The translations under genes were made by a program, and so were the position numbers. This document shows, in pieces, positions 1 through 4,235 of a stretch of 5,834 nucleotides of DNA; the first letter of the stretch is position 1, and each line of letters opens with the position of its first letter. The notes under the pieces are model-generated. The model worked only from the letters and a program-made list of their open reading frames with translations. It made no database searches and had not been told where the DNA came from. Source of the DNA: Acidobacteriaceae bacterium (GTDB taxonomy: Bacteria; Acidobacteriota; Terriglobia; Terriglobales; Acidobacteriaceae); assembly GCA_003140705.1 (NCBI GenBank), contig PLKU01000131.1:3282-9115 (forward strand), in the 5' to 3' direction.

Positions 1-1
1 C

Positions 2-490
2 GGCTACCTGGCGCGCAAGCGCCAGCAGATCACCACCATCGGCATGCTGCTTGACCCGATTGCCGACAAGATCATGGTTACCGGCGCGCTGATCGCGCTG
101 GTGGCCTACAATCCGCAGGTGGTGAAGGTGTGGATCGTGGTGGTGATCATCGCCCGCGAGTTCCTGATCTCCGGCCTTCGATCGATCGCATCTTCTGAAG
201 GGTTCACCATTCAGGCAAGCGACCTGGGCAAGCTGAAGACGGTGGCGCAGATCGTGTCAGTGGTTGCGGCCATTCTGGCCCATCACTGGAATCAGTGGCA
301 ACTGGGGTTTGTGATCCTGCCCGTCCGCTGGTTCGCCATCGCGGCCATCTACTTTACTGTGCTGGTGTCAGCCATCTCCGCAATCGACTACTTTGCGGGG
401 TTCTGGAAGCAGATTGACCACGCCTCAAACGACCGCCGCAAGAGGAAATCGTTTGTCCTGACGCGGCGGAAGTCCGCGAGCACGCCGTAG
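2..490 (+). CDS. pgsA: CDP-diacylglycerol--glycerol-3-phosphate 3-phosphatidyltransferase, C-terminal part (5' end outside window)
   Basis: Integral membrane enzyme that transfers a phosphatidyl group from CDP-diacylglycerol to sn-glycerol-3-phosphate, making phosphatidylglycerophosphate, the committed step to phosphatidylglycerol and cardiolipin. The reading frame is open from base 2 and ends in TAG, giving 162 visible residues. The first visible residues complete the CDP-alcohol phosphatidyltransferase signature DGxxARx8Gx3Dx3D: GYLAR, then eight residues, G, MLL, D, PIA, D. Only the leading Asp lies outside the window. The following AREFLISGLR and the ASDLGKLKT segment are typical of PgsA rather than of PssA or cardiolipin-type relatives. 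Several hydrophobic helices follow, and the protein ends in a basic tail (DRRKRK...TRRK). The N-terminal transmembrane part and the start codon are missing because of the window edge, not because the gene is broken. It converges on the gene ending at 503, with 12 bases between the stops. Confidence 0.93.
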   Translation, partial: GYLARKRQQITTIGMLLDPIADKIMVTGALIALVAYNPQVVKVWIVVVIIAREFLISGLRSIASSEGFTIQASDLGKLKTVAQIVSVVAAILAHHWNQWQLGFVILPVRWFAIAAIYFTVLVSAISAIDYFAGFWKQIDHASNDRRKRKSFVLTRRKSASTP

Positions 491-502
491 AGCATTTCCC
501 CA

Positions 503-985
503 CTACCAATTGAAATAAAACACTGGGGCCATGGAGGCCAGCACGGCGCAGGCCTGCACTGCAAGCACGCCAAGGGCGGGTCGCGGAGCCTTGGGCAGCC
601 ACTTGATGGCGAAGAAAGCCAGCACCGGCAGCTGGCCGGCCATGAGCAGTTGCCAGAGGTGCGCGGTGGCGCCCTCGTCGGCCTCGCGGGCTACGCCGTA
701 GAGCGCGATGTGGACAAGCACCAGGGCCAGCGCGGAGAGCGACATGGCTACAGGGATGAAGGCGCTGGGGATCTTGAAGAGGTTCAGGAAAGAGTAGCTG
801 GGCTGGTTCATCCTGCCTCCTTGCGTTGGGGAGATGTGCTCGCGAATTGCCGACCAGACGACGTTGGCGCCAGCTTGGAGGCCGCCTTGACCGTCGAGCA
901 ACAGCGCTTCGAATTCCGAGCCGTAGCGCTGGCGCCAGGCGCGGGGATAGAGCCGGGTGAGCAAGCGCGCTGACATGGTGTTCAT
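503..985 (-). CDS. Small three-helix membrane protein with 'RLYPRAWRQRYG' N-terminus, partner of a PadR regulator
   Basis: A 160-residue protein of unknown function. Residues 1-50 form a soluble amphipathic head containing LLTRLYPRAWRQRYGSEFEALL. Similar heads occur at the N-terminus of many small membrane or permease-like proteins encoded beside PadR regulators in Acidobacteria and Actinobacteria (family knowledge, not searched here). Three hydrophobic helices follow at about 73-98, 108-129 and 136-158, and the protein stops right after the last one. The ATG at 985 overlaps the upstream PadR stop (ATGA), so the two are translationally coupled and surely cotranscribed. A second ATG three codons in (position 976) is an alternative start. 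The only Shine-Dalgarno-like sequence, AAAGG, lies 11 bases upstream inside a 16-base palindrome. The likely role is a membrane effector controlled by the PadR protein; substrate and partner cannot be read from the sequence. Confidence 0.8.
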   Translation of the reverse strand: MNTMSARLLTRLYPRAWRQRYGSEFEALLLDGQGGLQAGANVVWSAIREHISPTQGGRMNQPSYSFLNLFKIPSAFIPVAMSLSALALVLVHIALYGVAREADEGATAHLWQLLMAGQLPVLAFFAIKWLPKAPRPALGVLAVQACAVLASMAPVFYFNW

Positions 986-1323
986 AAAGGCTCGAGCCTT
1001 TCGGTACCAGCTTTGACGAACTGCTGGAGAGTGGCCATTTTGGCGCGGAAGATGCGCAGACCTTCGCCGGTAATGCGGTAAGGTCGGCGCCGGTCTTCAG
1101 GCTCAAGCGGCTCTATCCAGCCCAGGCCTTCAAGCCGGGCGATAGCTCCGTACAGGGTTCCGGGACCGAGGCGCGTGCCGCAGAGTCGAGCGATATCTTC
1201 AACCATGGCGTGGCCGTGTTTCGGTCCACCGGACAGGCTGGCCAGCACCAGCAGAGGCGGGTCAGAGTAGTGGCCCAATTCGGGATTTGGTTCGCGCTTT
1301 ACTACGTTTCGCGTACTACGCAT
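982..1323 (-). CDS. PadR-family transcriptional regulator
   Basis: A 113-residue winged-helix repressor of the short PadR subfamily. The winged helix-turn-helix covers about residues 24-95. LLVLASLSGGPKHGHAMVEDI is the first helices, LGPGTLYGAIARLEGLGWIE the recognition helix and following turn, and DRRRPYRITGEGLRIF the beta wing and start of the dimerisation helix. There is no long C-terminal effector domain. An in-frame extension to a TTG at 1413 exists, but ATG 1323 is preferred because family similarity begins just after it. No convincing Shine-Dalgarno precedes ATG 1323. A TTGCAT-17-AATAAC promoter-like pair would place the transcript start on the A of the ATG, so the message may be leaderless (inference). 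The stop overlaps the start of the membrane protein gene at 985. Repeats around the start codon suggest autoregulation. The inducer is unknown. Confidence 0.88.
   Translation of the reverse strand: MRSTRNVVKREPNPELGHYSDPPLLVLASLSGGPKHGHAMVEDIARLCGTRLGPGTLYGAIARLEGLGWIEPLEPEDRRRPYRITGEGLRIFRAKMATLQQFVKAGTERLEPL
986..1001. repeat. 16-bp perfect palindrome covering the padR/membrane-protein junction
   Basis: AAAGGCTCGAGCCTTT is identical to its reverse complement. It lies directly before the ATG at 985, within the last PadR codons (E-R-L-E-P-L). As RNA it can fold into a 6-bp stem with a TCGA loop that buries the AAAGG element, the only Shine-Dalgarno candidate for the downstream gene. A ribosome finishing padR would melt it, which fits tight translational coupling. 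It could also be a chance result of codon choice. Confidence 0.5.
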
Positions 1324-1331
1324 GACGTAGT
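1301..1331. promoter_or_regulatory. Probable PadR operator: ACTACG/CGTAGT repeat cluster over the padR start
   Basis: On the + strand ACTACG occurs at 1301-1306 and 1315-1320 (14 bases apart), followed by CGTAGT at 1326-1331. The last two form an inverted repeat with a 5-base centre (CATGA) that contains the padR start codon. PadR proteins commonly repress their own operons through dyads near the promoter or start. A candidate -10 (AATAAC on the minus strand, 1330-1335) abuts the cluster. Assignment as operator is inference from position and symmetry; part of the cluster is also padR coding sequence. Confidence 0.45.
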
Positions 1332-1354
1332 TATTCCACAGCTCGTGACCGGAT

Positions 1355-1370
1355 GCAAGAGAAATCTTGC
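1355..1370. repeat. Short dyad GCAAGA-GAAA-TCTTGC in the padR upstream region
   Basis: Perfect 6-bp arms around a 4-base centre, 32-47 bases upstream of the padR ATG, overlapping a candidate -35 element (TTGCAT on the minus strand, 1353-1358). It lies between the terminator of the GvpL/F gene and padR, so it is noncoding if padR starts at 1323. It may be a second regulator site; it has no U tract and does not look like a terminator. Confidence 0.35.
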
Positions 1371-1420
1371 GATGTGCATTGAAAAACGATTGGAAACAGA
1401 TAGCTCGCACCAAACAGCAA

Positions 1421-1442
1421 GCCCCGGCGAGGAAGCCGGGGC
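1421..1442 (-). terminator. Hairpin terminator of the GvpL/F gene
   Basis: Perfect 8-bp GC-rich stem (GCCCCGGC / GCCGGGGC) with a 6-base loop, starting 22 bases after the GvpL/F stop at 1465. On the minus strand it is followed by a broken T-rich tail (TTGCTGTTTG). The weak tail makes intrinsic efficiency uncertain, but placement between two same-strand genes fits a transcription boundary that separates GvpL/F from padR. Confidence 0.65.
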
Positions 1443-1464
1443 TCTATTGGGTGCCGCATGTAGT

Positions 1465-2286
1465 TTATGCCAGGGCCGGAACCGCGTCGGGCATGCTGAT
1501 GGCTGTTGGGCCGACAGGCACTGCCATCTGCGCGGCAACCGCCTGGGCGGGTTGCGCATGACCGGTGCGGGTAAGCCGGTGAACGAAGTGGTAGGGAGGC
1601 CATGGGCCGGAGACCTGCATCTGGCATTCACGCATCATGGCGCTGGTGGTGGAAAACTTGTTGTGGTAGCGCGCCACGCACTTGCGGTCGATGAGGTGGG
1701 CTATGTCGAGGATCATCTTGCCGCTTTCCGTGAGACGGCAGGTGACTTCCTCGTCCAAGGGCATGAAGAGCCGGTGCATCTGGAAGCTGACCGCACGAGC
1801 GCGGGTCTGGCGCTCGCGGGTGCGGGCGGCGCTTTCGCGAAGATTGCTCAAGTACTCGCGGCCAACGCCTTCAGCTGGAAGGTGCTTGTCGGTGTCTTTC
1901 CCACAACAGTCGTCCACAAAGATCTTCAGGTGCATTTCAGTCTTGCCGCGCAGTTTGTCGATGTTGGAGAGAAACTGCCGTTGGTTGGAGCGAATCGATT
2001 TCCGCAGGCTCTCGTCGTCGTTGAAGACGGTTCCAAACCGGAAGGGAAGCACCGTCGAATGCTGGAAGCAGTCTGCGATCACCCTGGCGTGGTCGACGCC
2101 CGATTTCTGGTTCAGGGTTTCTGCAGGGTTGTGTTCGCTCACGATCACGGCCAGGTCGCTGGCTGGGTAGAGAAAGACCTGGTTACCGCTCACTCCGAGG
2201 ACGGACTCCATCGGAACAGGTTTGCGATGACGGGCTAGTTCTGGAAATGCTTGTTTTTCACCGATGCAGTAGGCATACCATGCCAT
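1465..2286 (-). CDS. Orphan gas-vesicle-type protein, GvpL/GvpF family
   Basis: A 273-residue protein of the GvpL/GvpF family, whose members act as accessory or assembly proteins for gas vesicles and bind the shell protein GvpA. Family hallmarks visible: MAWYAYCIGE first strand, LAVIVSEH (about 44-52), SGVDHARVIADCF (62-74), VLPFRFGTVFNDDESL (79-93), LRGKTEMHLKIFVDD (112-126) and the late SGPWPPYHFV (226-235). A frame extension to 2355 exists, but ATG 2286 is chosen because it begins the family's first strand and has GGAG nine bases upstream. After GPWPPYHFV there is an unusual Ala/Pro-rich tail of about 38 residues. Seven cysteines are present (7, 73, 127, 128, 183, 203, 221), including an adjacent CC pair. 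No GvpA, N, K, O or J gene is in view, so a role outside flotation is possible. It has its own promoter region and terminator and looks monocistronic. Confidence 0.88.
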   Translation of the reverse strand: MAWYAYCIGEKQAFPELARHRKPVPMESVLGVSGNQVFLYPASDLAVIVSEHNPAETLNQKSGVDHARVIADCFQHSTVLPFRFGTVFNDDESLRKSIRSNQRQFLSNIDKLRGKTEMHLKIFVDDCCGKDTDKHLPAEGVGREYLSNLRESAARTRERQTRARAVSFQMHRLFMPLDEEVTCRLTESGKMILDIAHLIDRKCVARYHNKFSTTSAMMRECQMQVSGPWPPYHFVHRLTRTGHAQPAQAVAAQMAVPVGPTAISMPDAVPALA

Positions 2287-2412
2287 GACGAGACACTCCG
2301 ATTGCGTACGCCGGTAAGCGCCGCTCGTTGGTAGAGCTTTGTGAGTTTGGGACAAACTGCATAGTTGGCGAGGTGCCGGACCATAATGTGCGGACCCGGT
2401 TGAGCTAGCGGA

Positions 2413-2418
2413 ATACTA
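2413..2418 (-). promoter_or_regulatory. Candidate -10 element of the GvpL/F promoter
   Basis: Reads TAGTAT on the minus strand (4 of 6 match to TATAAT) and would start transcription at about base 2406 (an A), giving a 5' leader of about 120 bases before the GvpL/F ATG. No good -35 is present, but an FNR-like palindrome occupies that position, which is the arrangement of an activator-dependent (class II) promoter. Confidence 0.35.
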
Positions 2419-2442
2419 GCCCCTCGAAAAGACGACTGGCAA

Positions 2443-2454
2443 TGATTCAAATCA
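2443..2454. promoter_or_regulatory. FNR/CRP-superfamily-like binding site
   Basis: TGATTCAAATCA has the FNR core TGAT-N4-ATCA, with perfect TGATT/AATCA arms. The outer bases are A and C instead of the consensus T and A. Its centre is about 41.5-42.5 bases upstream of the start predicted from the -10 at 2413-2418, exactly the class II activator position. This suggests control of the GvpL/F gene by an oxygen-, NO- or redox-sensing FNR-family protein. Family and position knowledge are established; the assignment here is inference. Confidence 0.45.
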
Positions 2455-2595
2455 CTAAGTTGATAAACGGAAGCAAAACAGTGAACTCTGTATTTATAAA
2501 AATGAAACATTTGTTGATTATGCAAATACTGAGTCTGGTTTTGCACAGCTGTTTTGACCATAATGACCAGAAAGATCGCCAAAAGAGCCTGTAAC

Positions 2596-2611
2596 TGCAA
2601 TGTTTGCACCA
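2596..2611 (-). promoter_or_regulatory. Possible sigma-54 (-24/-12) promoter
   Basis: The minus strand reads TGGTGCAAACATTGCA, with invariant GG and GC separated by 10 bases and a TTGCA box; it departs from TGGCAC-N5-TTGCA at two bases in the -24 half. Transcription would start near 2586 towards the GvpL/F gene, leaving a 300-base leader. The long leader and chance occurrence in AT-rich DNA keep this tentative. Confidence 0.25.
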
Positions 2612-2675
2612 AAATCAGGGAAGTTTAGCTACGCGCCAATGTGGGCAATTCCAGGCTGCGGCTGGCGGCCGGGAA

Positions 2676-3341
2676 TCAAGGCAGTACACGCCGGATATGG
2701 AGATAGAGGACGATATTGACCAGAATGGACACGGCCAGCAGGGCCAACGCGCAGAAGGCAAACATCGTGACCTTGTTGCCGACGGTCTTCAAATCCTCAA
2801 GGAGTTCCTGCTGCTCCAGGGTGTTGCGGTCAGTGGCTTCGCGGACCATTTCCAATTGATCTTCGACGCGCTTGAGGGAGGTGTTTTGCTCGACGATCTG
2901 GTTCCGCAGATCGCGATGCTGCGTCTGCAACTCGGCCACGCTGTCTTCAAGGGGCTCAAGGTTGACGGGCGGCGGGGGCGGCAGCGGGGCTGGGTGGGGC
3001 GTCAGGATATTGGAGACGGCAGTCCCGAAGTTTCCGTCGAGCAGCGGCAGGAGCTTTTGCACAAACGGAATCGCCATTTTGAAGGCATTTGCAGCCCACT
3101 GCAGGCTAGCGGGAATATCTGCCAAAGGGTTTGGGCTGGGGAGGGCGCGGCCGGGTGGCGGAGGAGCCGGCGCGCCAAGGCGCAATGGATCACCATCACC
3201 GCCCAAGAGCGGGGATGGGCTGCCTGACCCTCCAATCGGCAATGGGGATCCAACAGCGCGCGGAAGCGGATCGCTGGGATTGGGTGCTCTTCGTCCAAGA
3301 TCGCTTGGTCCGTTGAATCTAAAACCGTCTGACTCGTTCAT
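2676..3341 (-). CDS. Proline-rich, coiled-coil, tail-anchored membrane protein of unknown function
   Basis: A 221-residue protein not recognised as a named family. Visible architecture: residues 1-75 are low-complexity, rich in Pro, Gly, Ser and Asp, and probably disordered. Residues 76-113 are a short amphipathic helical region (SLQWAANAFKMAIPFVQKLLPLL). A second proline run at 117-125 includes five consecutive Pro. A heptad-like, charge-rich segment at about 126-188 (LEPLEDSVAELQ...LEQQELLEDLK) is a likely coiled coil. A single transmembrane helix lies at about 191-214, followed by the short basic tail HIRRVLP. There is no N-terminal signal peptide, so the protein is probably anchored by its C-terminus with the bulk in the cytoplasm. 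ATG 3341 has a strong ribosome site (GGAGGGAGAAGGA) and a good sigma-70-type promoter close upstream. It is divergent from the DUF502 gene. It may be a scaffold or oligomerising membrane protein (inference). Confidence 0.78.
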   Translation of the reverse strand: MNESDGFRFNGPSDLGRRAPNPSDPLPRAVGSPLPIGGSGSPSPLLGGDGDPLRLGAPAPPPPGRALPSPNPLADIPASLQWAANAFKMAIPFVQKLLPLLDGNFGTAVSNILTPHPAPLPPPPPVNLEPLEDSVAELQTQHRDLRNQIVEQNTSLKRVEDQLEMVREATDRNTLEQQELLEDLKTVGNKVTMFAFCALALLAVSILVNIVLYLHIRRVLP

Positions 3342-3378
3342 GCCATCCTTCTCCCTCCACTATATAAGGGATTTACGC

Positions 3379-3408
3379 ATCATAAGAGATTTCGGGCCCT
3401 GGGGTGAA
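3379..3408 (-). promoter_or_regulatory. Sigma-70-type promoter of the tail-anchored protein gene
   Basis: On the minus strand, TTCACC (3403-3408, 4 of 6 to TTGACA) and TATGAT (3379-3384, 5 of 6 to TATAAT) are separated by 18 bases. Predicted start is near 3372, about 30 bases before the ATG at 3341 and just ahead of its purine-rich ribosome site (3346-3358). A further AT-rich string nearer the gene (TTATATA around 3360-3367) is too close to the ribosome site to be the main -10. Confidence 0.5.
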
Positions 3409-3529
3409 CTCCGACATTGCTCTGGCATAGAAGCGCGAGTAGGCCCCGGGGCAACCGTGCCGTTCAGGTGATCTGTTTTAGACGTCATCATGGGGTGCGG
3501 TCGCATATCCTCGTTCCCAGGAGAAGTAA

Positions 3530-4222
3530 GTGAAGCCAGTCTTTGGTCGACCGCTACGCAGCCTGCAACGCAATATTCTTGCCGGCATCATCACCATCGG
3601 TCCGCTGTTTGTTACCTACCTGATCTTCAGCTTTCTGCTCGGGATTCTGGCGAAAGCCGGCTTGCCATTCGTGCAATTGCTGGCCGCCATCCTGCCTGGC
3701 GAATGGCTCACGCAGCCATGGTTGCAGTCAATCCTGGCTGTGGTGCTCACACTGGTTGTGCTTTACGTGGTTGGCCGCATCACCTCGCAGGTAGTGGGCC
3801 AGCAGGCATTCAATCTCTTCGAGGCGGCGCTGGACCGGCTGCCCTTTGTGGCCAAGGTCTACGCCTCAGTGCGGCAACTTCTCGATAGCATGATGGCCAA
3901 GAACGAGTCGAGCCAGCGCGTGGTGCTGGTCGACTTTCCCATTGCCGGCCAGAAGAGCATCGGGTTTCTGACGCGCACGCTGGCAGACGAGGTCACGGGC
4001 GAACCGCTGGCTGCCGTGCTTTTGCCCAATGCCATCAATCCGACGTCAGCTTTCTTGCAGATCCTGCCCATGTCCAGGGTTACTGAGACGGACCTGAACA
4101 TGGAACAGGCGATGAGCATGATCATGACCGGCGGCGCCGTGGGGCCGGAGACGATCCGGTTTACCAAACCGGCACTGACGGCGGCTGGAGACGAGGCAAC
4201 TGTGGCAAAGCCGATTGGCTGA
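3530..4222 (+). CDS. DUF502-family integral membrane protein
   Basis: A 230-residue protein of the DUF502 family (COG2928), conserved in bacteria and in plant COV/LCV proteins but without a defined biochemical role. Two transmembrane helices are visible at about 16-40 and 63-86, followed by a soluble domain. Family landmarks: LQRNILAGIITIGPLFVTYLI at the first helix, LPFVAKVYASVRQLLDSM (104-121), VVLVDFPIAGQKSIGFLTRT (131-150), and LLPNAINPTSAFLQILP...DLNMEQAMSMIMTGG (164-202). The usual PTSG motif reads PTSA here. The start is GTG at 3530, supported by AGGAG six bases upstream. The C-terminal 20 residues are a variable Ala-rich tail. It is divergent from the coiled-coil membrane protein (188-base gap) and converges on the flippase-like gene. 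The family is sometimes linked to envelope or transport functions, but nothing here fixes a substrate. Confidence 0.9.
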   Translation: MKPVFGRPLRSLQRNILAGIITIGPLFVTYLIFSFLLGILAKAGLPFVQLLAAILPGEWLTQPWLQSILAVVLTLVVLYVVGRITSQVVGQQAFNLFEAALDRLPFVAKVYASVRQLLDSMMAKNESSQRVVLVDFPIAGQKSIGFLTRTLADEVTGEPLAAVLLPNAINPTSAFLQILPMSRVTETDLNMEQAMSMIMTGGAVGPETIRFTKPALTAAGDEATVAKPIG

Positions 4223-4232
4223 GCGGCCAATC
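4213..4232. terminator. Hairpin shared by two convergent genes
   Basis: Perfect 7-bp stem GATTGGC / GCCAATC around TGAGCG. The loop contains the TGA stop of the DUF502 gene (4220-4222), and the hairpin ends four bases before the opposite gene's stop at 4236. Position between convergent stops suggests a bidirectional transcription end. Neither side has a clear T tract, so it may act mainly as a 3'-end stabiliser or with Rho. Confidence 0.45.
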
Positions 4233-4235
4233 CTG

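Larger units (their letters stand above)
2287..2675. other. 389-base AT-rich intergenic region upstream of the GvpL/F gene
   Basis: No credible gene on either strand. By hand count, 2441-2620 is about 36% G+C, far below the flanking genes. It lies between the stop of the coiled-coil protein gene and the GvpL/F start, both on the minus strand. It holds an FNR-like palindrome (2443-2454), a -10-like hexamer, a small dyad GCTAG/CTAGC (2404-2408 and 2416-2420) and a sigma-54-like motif (2596-2611). No clear terminator is seen for the upstream gene ending at 2676, so some read-through is possible. Confidence 0.6.

Noticed and set aside
498..528. CCCCA...TGGGG arms after pgsA as a terminator
   Set aside because: Only 5 bp with a 21-base loop and no T tract; the second arm is already within the opposite coding sequence.
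354..1106. A 250-codon minus-strand frame spanning the end of pgsA and the PadR partner
   Set aside because: It overlaps three better-supported genes, and its Arg/Ala/Pro/Ser-rich translation is typical of a wrong frame.
1210..2238. A 342-codon open frame on the + strand opposite padR and GvpL/F
   Set aside because: It is the antisense shadow of two genes with clear family motifs; its translation has no recognisable domain and high-GC DNA favours such frames.
2442..2594. A 50-codon + strand frame (inner start at 2502, KHLLIMQILSLVLHSC) resembling a small hydrophobic or lipoprotein-like peptide
   Set aside because: No Shine-Dalgarno before either ATG, imperfect lipobox, and the AT-rich composition alone can produce a hydrophobic frame. 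Worth a glance only if RNA from this strand is found.
2235..2612. A 125-codon minus-strand frame with a hydrophobic N-terminus in the AT-rich region
   Set aside because: TTG start, no ribosome site, no family resemblance after the first 25 residues, and it overlaps the start of the GvpL/F gene and its ribosome site.
2646..2675. Inverted-repeat fragments just after the tail-anchored protein gene as a terminator
   Set aside because: The best stem is only 4-5 bp with interruptions and is not followed by a T run on the minus strand.
3443..3452. GCCCCGGGGC palindrome in the divergent intergenic region
   Set aside because: Short GC-only palindrome expected by chance in this composition and not placed at a visible promoter.
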